The notes: generated from the letters alone by a model not told the origin. DNA of 64,000 bases from Streptomyces sp. NBC_01314 (GCF_041435215.1 NZ_CP108394.1:558001-622000), one strand, 5' to 3'. Positions 52,842 to 63,312 are shown, counted from the stretch's first letter. Numbers and translations: made by a program.

Positions 52842-53330
52842 TCACGGTGACCATGAGTGGTCGCCTGGGGCATAGTTCCGCCAGGTTCCGCCAGCCTCAG
52901 CGGCGAGCTGGGCGGTGGTGTCGTCGTGGCAGCCGAGCATGCGGGCGACCACGGAAGCGGGGGCCTGCCCTTTGCGTTTGCCGGCCGGAATGATCAAGTC
53001 GGGCTGGATCTGCTCGACCCACTCGCCGTTCGCGCGACGGCGGAGCGCGGTGTGCAGCGTGTCCCCGGTGATGACGGGTGGCAGGCCGCCGTGCTCTCCC
53101 TTGCGAGACGCGGCTCCGAGTCCTTCGAGGGTCGACTCGCGTATGTTCTTCCGTTCGGTCTCCGCCATCGCTGCGAAGAATACGAACAGCGGGCAGCCGG
53201 GCCCGCTGGGGTCGCTGGGGTCGTACATCCCGGGCAGGGGGCCGGCGAGCGTCTCCAGGACCAGCCCGTGGGCGGTGAGGTGGTCGGCGAGCGAGGTGAG
53301 TTCGGCGGCGTCGCGGCCAAGGCGCTTCAT
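52842..53330 (-). pseudogene. Serine recombinase fragment fused to integrase tail
   Basis: From MKRLGRDAAELTSLADHLTA the protein follows the resolvase/invertase family (VFFAAMAETERKNIRESTLE; RKGEHGGLPPVITGDTLHTA), but the first ~60 residues with the catalytic Ser are absent. After GKRKGQAP the sequence switches to ASVVARMLGCHDDTTAQLAA, the tail of an integrase as at 50865. So both ends are not its own. Non-functional. Confidence 0.8.
52901..52964 (+). repeat. 64-bp direct repeat, right copy
   Basis: Same orientation as 50883-50945; 33 bases identical (52932-52964). About 2.0 kb apart, enclosing the propeller gene and its terminator. Confidence 0.85.
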
Positions 53331-53354
53331 CGGCGGAGATTTGGCTGTGGCTGG

Positions 53355-54236
53355 TCAGAGTTGATGGTTCTGGAGATCGGGCTCGGGCTGGTCTTGGGTG
53401 GCTGCCCAGGTGGCAAGGAGGTGGAGGGAGTCGGCGCTGGGGGTGTCGGGGGTGGCGGTGTAGATCACGAAGGTGAGGTCAGGGTCGGAGGCCAGGGCCA
53501 TTGCCTCGAAGTTCAGTTCCAGGTCGCCGACGACCGGGTGGTGGAGCTTCTTGCTGCCGGTGCGGTGTCGGCGGACGTTGTGGTCGGCCCAGTGACTGCG
53601 GAAGGTCTCGCTGCGGGTGGACAGTTCCCCGATGAGGTCGGTGAGGTCCTTGTCGTGGGGGTTGCGGCCGGCTTCGGTGCGGAGCATGGCGGTGATGCCG
53701 TCGGCGGTCTGCTCCCAGTCGGGGAAGAAGTCGTGGGCGGCGGGGTCGAGGTAGATGAACCGGGCCGCGTTGGCGGGGCGGCGCGGGTCGGCCAGGAGGG
53801 GCGCGTACAGGGCGCGGGCCAGATGGTTGGTGGCCACCAGGTCCTGGCGCCCGTTGTGGATCCAGGCGGGGGCGTCGCGGACGGCGTCCAGCATGTACTG
53901 CACAGCGGGCCGCAGACGGTGGGTGGGAGCACGGCGGCGGGAGGCGGCGGGGGCGGGGGCGCGCCGGGCCAGGTCGTACAGGTGTCGGCGTTCGGCGTCG
54001 TCGAACTGCAGGGCGCGGGCGACGGCGTCCAGGACTCTGTCGGAGATCCCGGACAGGTTGCCGCGCTCCATGCGTACGTAGTAGTCGACCGAGATGCCGG
54101 CCAGCGTCGCGGCCTCCTCGCGCCGCAGCCCCCTGACTCGCCGGTGACCGCCCCAGGCGGGCAGTCCGGCCTGCTCAGGGGTGATGCGGGCGCGGCGGGA
54201 GGCGAGGAATTCCCTGATCTCGGCGCGGTCGTCCAT
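53355..54236 (-). CDS. XRE-family regulator with MmyB-like ligand domain
   Basis: 293 residues from ATG 54236. LRREEAATLAGISVDYYVRM is the helix-turn-helix; then LDAVARALQFDDAERRHLYD and the MmyB-like domain (FIYLDPAAHDFFPDWEQTAD, LIGELSTRSETFRSHWADHN, HHPVVGDLELNFEAMAL), a PAS-like fold common in Streptomyces regulators that often control a neighbouring short-chain or aldo/keto reductase. Divergent from the aldo/keto reductase at 54511. Confidence 0.9.
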   Translation of the reverse strand: MDDRAEIREFLASRRARITPEQAGLPAWGGHRRVRGLRREEAATLAGISVDYYVRMERGNLSGISDRVLDAVARALQFDDAERRHLYDLARRAPAPAASRRRAPTHRLRPAVQYMLDAVRDAPAWIHNGRQDLVATNHLARALYAPLLADPRRPANAARFIYLDPAAHDFFPDWEQTADGITAMLRTEAGRNPHDKDLTDLIGELSTRSETFRSHWADHNVRRHRTGSKKLHHPVVGDLELNFEAMALASDPDLTFVIYTATPDTPSADSLHLLATWAATQDQPEPDLQNHQL

Positions 54237-54510
54237 GCCTTCAACGGTAGGCGAGGGCCCTGGAATGAGGGAGGTACTGGCGTTACCCGGAAAACCCGTC
54301 ACTGCCCCCGCCGGACGAAACGGCGTTTCCTGAGGACGTGCCGTTCACGACGGCCGGGCCCCACCTGGGGCCCCGTCCCGCCTGAGGCACCTGAGCAGCG
54401 ATGACGACGTGCAGGACGTGGCCGACCCGGCTCTGATCCCTGCTGGCAGCGTCGGCGACGCCGTCAGTCGCGCGCCGTGCCGACCGAGCTCCGACCCGAG
54501 GAATGATCAC

Positions 54511-55580
<1,070 letters not shown>

Positions 55581-55646
55581 TCACACAGACCCTTCACCTG
55601 CAGGCCGGTTCAGCCTCGGTGAGTAGCGACCCGTCAGAGGATTCCT

Positions 55647-56546
55647 ATGCGCACTCCTGTCACGTTCAAGAGCAACAACCTGGCCATCTCCGGCGTGCTG
55701 TACCTGCCCGACGACTACAACGGCAGCCCGCGACCCGCCATCGTGGTGGGGCACCCGGCCGGCGGCGTGAAGGAACAGACCGCCGGCCGCTACGCCGAGG
55801 AGCTATCCCACAAGGGATTCGCGGCCCTGGCCTACGACGCGGCCTACCAAGGCGAGAGCGAGGGAGAGCCGCGCGGTCTGGAAGACCCCTTCCAGCACGC
55901 CGAGGACGTCCGCTCCGCAGTGTCGTTCCTCAGCACCCGCAGCGAGGTCGACCCACGGCGCATCGGCGCCCTGGGCATCTGCGCTTCGGGCGCCTACGTC
56001 CCCTACGCCGCCCAGACCGACCGGCGCATCAAGGCCGTCGCCACCGTCAGCGCCGTCGACCCCGGCGCCGAGCTCCTCGCCGAGCCCGCGGTCCGCGACC
56101 ACCTGCTCGACCAGGCAGCGGTGTTCCGCACCCTTGAGGCCCGCGAAGGCAGCGCCTACGCCACCAACCTGCTCCCCAGTACGCAGGCCGAAGCGGACGC
56201 CCTCCCGGCGGGCAGCATGTTCGGCCAGAGCTACGGCTACTACCGCACACCGACCGGACAGCACCCCCGTTCCTCCGGCTGGGCCGTGGCCCGTTTCGAT
56301 CTGATCGCCCAGTTCGAGCCCTACCGCAACAACAGCTGGCTCGCACCGCGCCCGCTGCTGATGATCGTCGGGAGCAAGGCCGACACCCGCGTCTTCAGCG
56401 AGAACGGCGTGGCCCTGGCCGGCGAGAGCGCGGAGCTGTTCGACATCACCGGGGCGACCCACTTCGACCTCTACCACCGCGACGCGTACGTCTCCCAGGC
56501 CGTGGACCGGCTCGCCGATTTCTACGGCACCCACCTCAAGAACTGA
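55647..56546 (+). CDS. Alpha/beta hydrolase (dienelactone-hydrolase-like)
   Basis: 299 residues from ATG 55647. PAIVVGHPAGGVKEQTAGRY forms the oxyanion strand-loop, GALGICASGAYVPYA the nucleophile elbow with Cys in the usual Ser place, and GATHFDLYHRD the catalytic His. Such Cys elbows occur in dienelactone hydrolases and YcjY-like proteins. 150 bases after the aldo/keto reductase, perhaps co-transcribed. Substrate unknown. Confidence 0.87.
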   Translation: MRTPVTFKSNNLAISGVLYLPDDYNGSPRPAIVVGHPAGGVKEQTAGRYAEELSHKGFAALAYDAAYQGESEGEPRGLEDPFQHAEDVRSAVSFLSTRSEVDPRRIGALGICASGAYVPYAAQTDRRIKAVATVSAVDPGAELLAEPAVRDHLLDQAAVFRTLEAREGSAYATNLLPSTQAEADALPAGSMFGQSYGYYRTPTGQHPRSSGWAVARFDLIAQFEPYRNNSWLAPRPLLMIVGSKADTRVFSENGVALAGESAELFDITGATHFDLYHRDAYVSQAVDRLADFYGTHLKN

Positions 56547-56619
56547 GCCGGTCCACGCTGACGCGGCCCGGTCTCGCCGACCGCCCCACCGACCGTCCGG
56601 ACCGCCGCTCGCCGCGGGG

Positions 56620-56822
56620 TGCCGGTCGAGATTCAAGGAGCACACAAGCTGGGTGATTTCGTCGTCGTAGGGCTTGTCGAAGAGGGTGGTGCGGGTGGGG
56701 AGGTGCCCGTAGACCTCCAGGCTGGTCAGGCTGTGCAGGTGGCCCCAAATGCGCAGGGTCAGGGCGACGACGGCGGGCGGGAGGTCGGGGAAGGCCGGAC
56801 GAACCTGGTCTGGCTCTGGCAA
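56620..56822 (-). pseudogene. TetR (WHG) C-terminal fragment
   Basis: PAFPDLPPAVVALTLRIWGH then LHSLTSLEVYGHLPTRTTLF and DEITQLVCSLNL match the last 65 residues of WHG-type TetR regulators. No DNA-binding domain precedes it: the upstream side is ISL3 debris. Confidence 0.65.
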
Positions 56823-56840
56823 GATTTTCGTGGGCGGAGA

Positions 56841-57600
56841 TCATCTGGGTGCCGTGGTCGGCCGGTCCGTGCATCGGCGGCGGAGGTGGGCGATCAGGAC
56901 GACGCGGTGGCGTAGGAGCGGAACGCCGGCGCGTCCTGCCATCAGGCGTTTTGGCAGTTTGGCGTCGGTGATGCGGCCTTCGTTGACGCCGGAGTTGTAG
57001 GTGGTGGAGATTTCCTGGGCGACGGCATGCTGGTCTTCGCGCAGGGCTCAGGCGATACCGGCAAGTGGTGGCAGTCCACTGTGGGAGAGCTCGTCGAGCC
57101 AGGACGGCAGGGGTGCGGCGTCACGGTTGTCCAGCATGGCGGCGAACCGGCGGACCAGGTCGTGGGCGTGCTTGAGTTCCGGACAGTGCTCGAGGAGCCG
57201 GTGCAGGCGATGGGTGACGTGTAAGGCCGCGGCGGTCCGGGTGGGTGGCGATCCAGCGGGCGGTCTCGCGTGGGACGCCGGGCGCTCGCGGGGCTGGTCC
57301 AGCGGCAGCCCGCGTCGCAGGGGCGCGATGGCCATCTTCACGCGCTGGTAATGCCCGAGGTAGCCCTTGGTGCTGAGCTCCTCGTGGAGGACCATCGCAT
57401 TGTGTTCACCCTCGTCCCAGCGTTGTTGCAGGGAGTCGTGGTAGGGATCCAGGGTGGAGGGCTTGCGGGGTGGGCGACGCACGACCTCCTGCCATGTCCT
57501 GAACGCGAAGTGACAGCCCCTGCCACATGTGGAAGCGGTCGCTGACGTGCAAGGCCTCGGGGGCGTCGGCGGCGATGCCCTGCCGGTAGGTCAGCGAACC
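56841..57600 (-). pseudogene. ISL3-family transposase, C-terminal fragment
   Basis: Minus-strand pieces in order: LTYRQGIAADAPEALHVSDR (about 57590-57510), then STLDPYHDSLQQRWDEGEHN and STKGYLGHYQRVKMAIAPLR, a TGA after LPPLAGIA (57048), then ALREDQHAVAQEISTTYNSG, VNEGRITDAKLPKRLMAGRA and a natural stop at 56841. This is the DDE and C-terminal part of an ISL3 transposase with a frameshift and a nonsense codon. The N-terminal zinc-finger part is missing; 15103-15606 holds such a part. Confidence 0.8.
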
Positions 57601-57781
57601 CGTGCACGGCGCGCTTTGAGGAAATCCCCCGGTTCATCCAGGTTCGGATCGCGTTGCACACAGAGCTTCGCACCTTGCCGCGATCCCGCGTACCAAACCA
57701 ACGGGCTGCCGTGGCTCGCGGCGGGCGCCACGAAACTTCGGGGACCCGATGCGGTGGGTGACAGGGCCGGGCGTCGCTACG

Positions 57782-58504
57782 TCACCCGAGCCGTGCCATC
57801 TCGTGTCGCCAGGCCGTGTCGTTGTTGAACGAACCGCCCAGGTCGGGGAGTTCGCGCATGTCCTCTTCCGGAAGATCTCTCAGAGTCCCGCCCGCCGTGA
57901 CGACGTCCAGGGAGACGCGAGCGATCGTGTCGACGGAGATGGCGCGCAGGACGGCTTCGGGGACGCCGGTGCCGGTGCTGGTCAGTCCGTGGCCGCGGAG
58001 TACGACGGCGTCCTGGTCACCGAGCGCGGCCACCATTTCGGCCGCGAGTCGACGCTCGCTGATCAGAACCCCACGCGGATAGACCGGTACGCTGCGGGCG
58101 GCCAGCCGTGTGCCGGGGATGTCGAAGGCGCCTACCACGGGGCGGATTCCCAGCCCTGCCAGATCGGCGGCGACGACCGCCGGGGGATGTGCGTGGACGA
58201 CGGACGCCACCTCCGGCCGAGTGCGCAGGATCTCGGTGTGCAAGGGGAGTTCGTTCGGAACTGTCCATCCGTCCAACTCCCCGGCTCCCGCTGCAGCTCC
58301 GTCGAGGTCGACGAGGCGGATGTCGTCCGGCTCGGTGTACAGCAGGCCGCGTTCCTGCGGCCCGCGGCATCGCACGAGCAGGGTACGTTCGTCGACGCGC
58401 AGGCTGACGTGGCCGAGAATGCCGTCGGCGAGCCCGCGTGCCGCGAGTACGCGACAGGCGTCCGAGACGAGTCGGCGCTGGGCACCCAAATTCCGTGTCG
58501 TCAC
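57782..58504 (-). CDS. Class II aldolase/adducin-family protein
   Basis: 240 residues from GTG 58504, overlapping the ferredoxin stop (GTGA). LAARGLADGILGHVSLRV opens the fold; zinc ligands are the His pair of VVHAHPPAVV and the later His of VVLRGHGLTSTG; Glu in ELPLHTEIL is catalytic. Relatives split aldols or decarboxylate sugar- or aromatic-derived acids. Coupled to a ferredoxin gene and downstream of a broken dehydrogenase, hinting at an aromatic or terpenoid pathway. Confidence 0.88.
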   Translation of the reverse strand: MTTRNLGAQRRLVSDACRVLAARGLADGILGHVSLRVDERTLLVRCRGPQERGLLYTEPDDIRLVDLDGAAAGAGELDGWTVPNELPLHTEILRTRPEVASVVHAHPPAVVAADLAGLGIRPVVGAFDIPGTRLAARSVPVYPRGVLISERRLAAEMVAALGDQDAVVLRGHGLTSTGTGVPEAVLRAISVDTIARVSLDVVTAGGTLRDLPEEDMRELPDLGGSFNNDTAWRHEMARLG

Positions 58505-58719
58505 GAGGCGGCTCCGGGGGGCGGACCCTCGACGACAGTGAGGGCGGAGGCGGGGCAGGTGCGGGCCGCTTCCCGGATGCGGGGCAGCTCCTGGTCGGTG
58601 ATCTCGGTCTTGAGGAGCACGACGACGCCGTCGTCGTCCAGGTCGTAGGTGTCAGGTGCTGCGATGACGCAGTTCGCGTATCCCTGGCAGGCCGCGAGGT
58701 CGGCCTTGAGGAGAGGCAC
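58501..58719 (-). CDS. Small [3Fe-4S]-type ferredoxin
   Basis: 72 residues from GTG 58719, AAGGA 9 bases upstream. ADLAACQGYANCVIAAPDTY holds two of the cluster Cys and AARTCPASAL the third; the site of the fourth Cys is filled by Gly/Tyr, as in single [3Fe-4S] actinobacterial ferredoxins that feed cytochromes P450. Between the cut SDR gene (34-base gap) and the class II aldolase (4-base overlap). No P450 gene is present now. Confidence 0.9.
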   Translation of the reverse strand: MPLLKADLAACQGYANCVIAAPDTYDLDDDGVVVLLKTEITDQELPRIREAARTCPASALTVVEGPPPGAAS

Positions 58720-58753
58720 GGGTGCTGTCCTTTCACATGAGATCGGATGAGGC

Positions 58754-59076
58754 TCAGGCTTTGACGCCGATACCGCCGTCCGGGTGGACGGCACGGCCGG
58801 TGATGCCCCGCGACCGGTCGGAGGCGAGGAAGACATAGCTCCAGGCGTGGTCGGTCGCGGAGAGAGCCGTTCGGAGCGGGACCCGGGCGGCGAGTTCGCC
58901 GGCCCGGCCCGGCGTGTCACCCAGGCTGCGCCCTGCCAGCCCGAGGCTGTCGAGCCCGCGCAGGTCGGTGCCGAGGGTGCCGCCGGGGGCGACCGCGTTG
59001 ACGCGGACGTCCGGGGCGAGTTCGTGGGCGAGGGAGGTGACCATTCCGCGTACGGCGAACTGAGGCTGGCTCACCT
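58754..59076 (-). pseudogene. Short-chain dehydrogenase, 5'-truncated
   Basis: The last ~105 residues of an SDR of the aromatic cis-dihydrodiol dehydrogenase kind: SLAHELAPDVRVNAVAPGGT, DLRGLDSLGLAGRSLGDTPG, DHAWSYVFLASDRSRGITGR and a normal VHPDGGIGVKA end. The Rossmann half and YxxxK are gone; at about 59076 the DNA becomes the maleylpyruvate isomerase remnant. Originally the first gene of the ferredoxin/aldolase operon. Confidence 0.75.
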
Positions 59077-59097
59077 CCTGGTTCGAGGGGTCGGCGC

Positions 59098-59440
59098 AGC
59101 TGCTGGCCTACGCGATGGCCGAACTGACCGAGGAGCAGTGGCGGGCGCCGGTGGTGACCGCGCAGGGGCGGACCGTGCCGGCGAGTGAGGTTCCGTGGAT
59201 GCGCACCAGGGAAGTCATGGTCCATGCCGTCGACCTCGACACCGGTATCCAGTTCGCGGACCTGCCCGAGGAGTTCCTCGCCGAGCTCCGCCACGACATC
59301 GTCGGCCAGCGCGGCAGCGACACCGTCCCACCGTCCGGGGCAGCGACGCCGACATCACCGCCTACCTGGCGGGCCGCCCGTACACGGGTGTGACAACCCG
59401 GGACGGCTCCGCGGCCGAGCCCCTGACTCCGTGGCTGTGA
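59098..59440 (+). pseudogene. Maleylpyruvate isomerase remnant
   Basis: From AYAMAELTEEQWRAPVVTAQ, through GRTVPASEVPWMRTREVMVH and AVDLDTGIQFADLPEEFLAE, the mid part of a DinB-type mycothiol-dependent maleylpyruvate isomerase. A frame change near 59335 leads to ADITAYLAGRPYTGVTT and PLTPWL, its usual end. The N-terminal helices are missing. It belonged to a gentisate route with the hydroxylase that follows 18 bases later. Confidence 0.7.
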
Positions 59441-59457
59441 CCACGCAGGAGAGTGGC

Positions 59458-60732
59458 ATGAAGACCACAGACACCCACCGCCCCGACGTCCTCGTCGTCG
59501 GCGGCGGAATCGGCGGGCTCTCGGCCGCGCTGACTCTCACACGGCAGGGACTTCGAGTCCGCCTCTACGAGCAGGCGTCCCAGTTCGGCGAGGTCGGCGC
59601 GGGCCTGCAGATCGCACCGAACTGCACACGTATCCTGCACGAGTACGGGCTCCTGGACGAGGCCGTCCAGCTCGGTGTGCTACCCAAGCACATGATCATG
59701 AAGGACGCCCTCGACGCAGCCGAGCTGACCCGACTGGACCTCAAGGACATGGAACGCCGCTACGGCTTCCCGTACATGGTCATCCACCGCAGCGACCTGC
59801 ATGGAGTCCTCCTGCGCGGCTGCGAGCGGGCGGGCGTGGAACTGATGACCGGCGCGCGCTGTGTGGCGTACGAGAACATCGAGGGCGGCGCGCGGGTCAC
59901 TTTCGACGGCGGCGGAACGGACGAAGCCGAGATCGTCATCGCCGCGGACGGGCTGCACTCGATCGCACGCAAGCTCCTCGTCGAAGACGAGCCCGTCAAC
60001 TCGGCGTACGTCGCCTACCGTGGCGCGGTCCCCTTCGAGCAGGTGCGCGCCAACGCCGTACACGAGAAGGACGTGGTGCTGTACGTCGGCCCGCGCTGCC
60101 ATTTCGTCCAGTACCCGCTCCGCGGCGGCGACATGTTCAACCAGGTCGCGGTGTTCCAGTCGCCGAAGGCACTGGCCGGCGAGGACGACTGGGGCACCCC
60201 GGACGAGCTCGACCGCGCCTTCGAGGGAACGTGCCAGCAGGTCCAGAAGGGCCTGCCGTTGATGTGGCGCGACCGCTGGTGGCGGATGTTCGACCGCGAG
60301 CCGCTCATGAAGTGGGTCACCGGCCGCATCGCCCTGCTCGGCGACGCGGCCCACCCGCCGCTGCAGTACATGGCCCAGGGTGCCGTCATGGCCATCGAGG
60401 ACGGCTGGGTGCTGGGCGAGCACGTGGGCGCGCAGCACGCGAAGCGATCCGAGGACGGCTCCGGGGTCGACTGGGAGGTGACGCTCGCCGCATACGAGGC
60501 CGTACGTCCCGAACACTGCCGCCGGGTGGTGCTCACCGCACGCGCCTGGGGCGAACTGTGGCACCACGTCGGGGTCGAGCGGGAGCAGCGCAACGCGGTG
60601 ATGCGCGCCCGCGACACGTACGACTACTCCTTCATGGACTGGATCTACGGTCCCACGGCACTGACGCCCGACCAGGAGCCCGAGATGTATCCGTCGATTC
60701 CACTGGGCTCCGTGACACTGCGACCGATCTGA
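59458..60732 (+). CDS. FAD-dependent salicylate/3-hydroxybenzoate-type hydroxylase
   Basis: 424 residues from ATG 59458, AGGAG upstream. Rossmann motif VLVVGGGIGGLSAALTLTRQ, the middle ADGLHSIARK (DG) motif, and RIALLGDAAHPPLQYMAQGA (GD motif). Closest in form to 3-hydroxybenzoate 6-hydroxylases, which make gentisate with NADH and O2; salicylate 1-hydroxylase is an alternative. Directly after a maleylpyruvate isomerase remnant, which favours a gentisate route. A strong terminator follows. Confidence 0.88.
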   Translation: MKTTDTHRPDVLVVGGGIGGLSAALTLTRQGLRVRLYEQASQFGEVGAGLQIAPNCTRILHEYGLLDEAVQLGVLPKHMIMKDALDAAELTRLDLKDMERRYGFPYMVIHRSDLHGVLLRGCERAGVELMTGARCVAYENIEGGARVTFDGGGTDEAEIVIAADGLHSIARKLLVEDEPVNSAYVAYRGAVPFEQVRANAVHEKDVVLYVGPRCHFVQYPLRGGDMFNQVAVFQSPKALAGEDDWGTPDELDRAFEGTCQQVQKGLPLMWRDRWWRMFDREPLMKWVTGRIALLGDAAHPPLQYMAQGAVMAIEDGWVLGEHVGAQHAKRSEDGSGVDWEVTLAAYEAVRPEHCRRVVLTARAWGELWHHVGVEREQRNAVMRARDTYDYSFMDWIYGPTALTPDQEPEMYPSIPLGSVTLRPI

Positions 60733-60739
60733 CTCACAT

Positions 60740-60781
60740 GGTGCGTGCGCCGCGGGAGGCAAGACCCGCGGCGCACGCACC
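60740..60781. terminator. Strong terminator hairpin after the hydroxylase
   Basis: A perfect 17-bp stem GGTGCGTGCGCCGCGGG with an 8-base loop, 7 bases after the stop codon. Confidence 0.88.
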
Positions 60782-61974
60782 TGTGGAAACCCGCGCCGGC
60801 CGTGTCGGTCGCCCGGTCTTGGCCGCCTCACATCACCTCCGGAGTGTCTTCCACAAATCGGTGGCGGAGTCGGTCAGCCGGACGGATTCCCTCTGCTCAC
60901 TGCTTGCACTGCTTGCACTGCTTGCACTGAAGCAGCTCTGTCAGGGAGCCAGCACGCTTCTCGATGAGTTGGCCCACCTACTGCTCAATACACAGTTGCA
61001 GCGCCTTGGCGACTGGTAGAGGTACCCACGCGCTGAAGCAGATGCTTCGAACTGATCGTCCTTGGCCGTCATAGCCCCCGCCGCCTTCCTGGCGAGCTGA
61101 CGGCGATCTTCGCACGCATGTGACGCTAGGCACATGGAAGGTACCTAATAGGTGACGATCCCCAGGCCCACCAGGTGCGGACAGTGCCCGCGTCCGGCAA
61201 CGAGGCGCGGGCAGGCCCGTGCGTGGTGAGCTGTTGCAGGGTCGTGGTCGCCACGGTGAGCCGGTAGTTCACGCCTTGGACGCGTCGGGCGCGCTCGTGA
61301 AAGGCGGCCTCCCTCGTTGGAGCACCGGTCGGGCCAGGGGCAGCTGGTCAGGCAACAATCGCGGGGCCTCCTATCACCAGTGTCAGATCAGCCCCCGCCA
61401 AACCCGTGGGCCGCGACGGCACGCCAATTCACTGCAACCAGAGCCGGTCAACGCTCCTACCGTCGGACAGAACAGCACGCCAGCTGATCGCCCACCGAAC
61501 GGGTCGGCACCACAACGTTGCTGTGCCGTGCGCCGACGCACGGACGCGCCGGTCCATAGGTGCCCAGCCAAGATCCGGACCAACCACGGGCAAGCGGAGC
61601 GTCACTCCCCTTGGTCGCGGTGTTCATACAGGTCAGGTGCAGGACAGAGCTTTACCGCCAGCAGGCGAAGTATCTGCTGGCGAGCTCCATCCCTCGATGG
61701 CAGACGGGCGGGAGATCGTCAGCAAGCTCAAGCCTGTTCCCCAACGACTCGTCGTGTCCGTGGGTCGCGTCGCGGCGCAGCGTTTCGCGGACCTGTCCGC
61801 GCAGCCGCAGCACATCTGCCGGCGCTGCGGCCGTCAGGTCCCCTGCCGTCCTGCAAGCTCCACACAGGCACCCATACACCTTGCCGTAATGCATCACGAG
61901 ACGACATCTCGCATATTGACCTCGCCTCAGCCGTCTCCTATGGTTGGGGTACTTCTCGAAAGGACGGGACCAGC
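60782..61974. other. About 1.2 kb without a supported gene
   Basis: Holds the 9-bp tandem repeat at 60901-60929. A plus-strand frame near 61690-61870 has GC-rich third positions and CRRCGRQVPCR, and the opposite strand has a rival frame with CLCGAC; neither has a clear start or family. May be decayed coding DNA. Confidence 0.4.
60901..60929 (+). repeat. 9-bp tandem repeat
   Basis: TGCTTGCAC three times in a row followed by TG, preceded by a partial TGCTCAC. Non-coding. Confidence 0.8.
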
Positions 61975-62115
61975 ATGAGGCCAGTCGCTCTGATCGGCGT
62001 CCTGCTCGTGTCATGCGCCGGCCGCCGGACCTACGACGAGCCGCTCAGCCACTTCCCTCCCCGGGAGGGACTGCGCCCCGGCACGGCTGTCGGCGTGCCT
62101 CAGACTCCCTTCTGA
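61975..62115 (+). CDS. Putative 46-residue lipoprotein-like peptide
   Basis: ATG 61975 with AAAGGACGGG 7-14 bases upstream. MRPVALIGVLLVSCAGRRTY has a short hydrophobic stretch and a lipobox-like LVSC; the rest is Pro/Arg-rich, ending VGVPQTPF. 123 bases before the oxygenase gene. Could be a small lipoprotein or chance. Confidence 0.35.
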   Translation: MRPVALIGVLLVSCAGRRTYDEPLSHFPPREGLRPGTAVGVPQTPF

Positions 62116-62154
62116 GTGCGGTTCGTCGCCGCGCGACGAGCCCCCGCCACACTG

Positions 62155-62188
62155 AACGTTCGTCGTCCGTCAACGTTCGTCGTCCGTC
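62155..62188 (+). repeat. 17-bp tandem repeat in the oxygenase leader
   Basis: AACGTTCGTCGTCCGTC twice in direct succession, each starting with the palindrome AACGTT; 50 bases before the GTG at 62239. Possible operator pair. Confidence 0.7.
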
Positions 62189-62238
62189 GTGTCTTCGCCG
62201 ACGGGCCTTTCCATCACACTCTCGAGGAGTGCATCATC

Positions 62239-63312
62239 GTGACCACCACTGTCGGCCTTCAGCCGATCTCCGGGCCTTCCGCATGGCGCGGCGACGAGTT
62301 GTCGAAGTCCACTGACTGGATCTACGTACTCAGCGACGCCGAACGCACCGAGCTGGAAGACCTGGGACGGCGCTTCGTCGCCGACAACCCCGACCTGCGC
62401 ACCGTCACCGCCGCCGACTACCCGTTCGAGGCCTGTCGCGCCCTCAACGAGGAGTGCGCCCACCAGATGGACGCCGGCCGGGGCTTCATCCTCGTGCGTG
62501 GGCTGCGCACCGAGGAGTACGGCGGCCCCATGGCCGGGGCCATCTTCGTCATCATGGGCCTGCACCTCGGCCAGCCGATCGGGCAGAACCAGAGGGGCGA
62601 CCTGCTCGACCACGTGATCGCCACGTCGAACAAGACGATGTCCGACGAGGGCGCGCTGCCCTCTCGTATACGGGACCGGCTCCCGTTCCACTCGGACAGC
62701 TCCGACGTCGTCGCCCTCATGTGCCTGCGCGGCGCCAAGGAGGGCGGAGCCTCCAGCCTGGTCAGCGGCACCACGATCTACAACGAGATGCTGCGCCGCC
62801 GGCCGGACCTCGCCGCGCGGCTCTTCGACACCTACCACTGGGACTGGCGGCGTCAGGACCCCGACTCCCCCGAACTCACGTACACCTCGCCGATCATCAG
62901 CCACGTCAACGGCGTCTTCAGCACCTACGCGGGCAATTCGATGATCTTCAGCGCCCAGGAGTACCCCGGCGTCCCCCAACTCACGCCCGACCAGGCCGCG
63001 GCCATCACCCTCTTCGACGAGATCTCGCAGGAGCCCGGCCTGCCGATCGACATGGATTTCCAGCCGGGGGACGTGCAGTGGCTGCTCAACTACGCCGCAC
63101 TGCACTCGCGCACCAGCTACCTCGACCACCCGGAACCGGAGCGCCGCCGGCACCTGCTGCGTCTGTGGCTCAAGCGCGACGTCGGCCGACCGCTGGCTCC
63201 CCGGTTCGGCAAGCATGTGGTCGTGATGGGTGAGCCCACCACACCCCTGGTGCCCGGCGGCCGGTTCCGCATCACCGATGCCGTCACCGTCAACGACGAC
63301 TGGGGAGTGTGA
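62239..63312 (+). CDS. TauD/clavaminate synthase-like Fe(II)/2-oxoglutarate oxygenase
   Basis: 357 residues from GTG 62239, GAGGAG upstream (frame open to 62116 across the repeat). Facial-triad His-x-Asp in RLPFHSDSSDVVALMCLRGA, distal His in NYAALHSRTSYLDHP, and the 2-oxoglutarate-binding Arg in RRRHLLRLWLK. FILVRGL and LGQPIGQNQRGD fit the clavaminate synthase-like group, whose members hydroxylate or desaturate amino acids or small acids. Stand-alone, ended by a strong terminator. Substrate unknown. Confidence 0.9.
   Translation: MTTTVGLQPISGPSAWRGDELSKSTDWIYVLSDAERTELEDLGRRFVADNPDLRTVTAADYPFEACRALNEECAHQMDAGRGFILVRGLRTEEYGGPMAGAIFVIMGLHLGQPIGQNQRGDLLDHVIATSNKTMSDEGALPSRIRDRLPFHSDSSDVVALMCLRGAKEGGASSLVSGTTIYNEMLRRRPDLAARLFDTYHWDWRRQDPDSPELTYTSPIISHVNGVFSTYAGNSMIFSAQEYPGVPQLTPDQAAAITLFDEISQEPGLPIDMDFQPGDVQWLLNYAALHSRTSYLDHPEPERRRHLLRLWLKRDVGRPLAPRFGKHVVVMGEPTTPLVPGGRFRITDAVTVNDDWGV

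Noticed and set aside
61406..61978. 190-codon plus-strand frame with CxxC motifs
   Set aside because: No convincing start, mixed codon bias and a competing antisense frame; not enough to call a gene.
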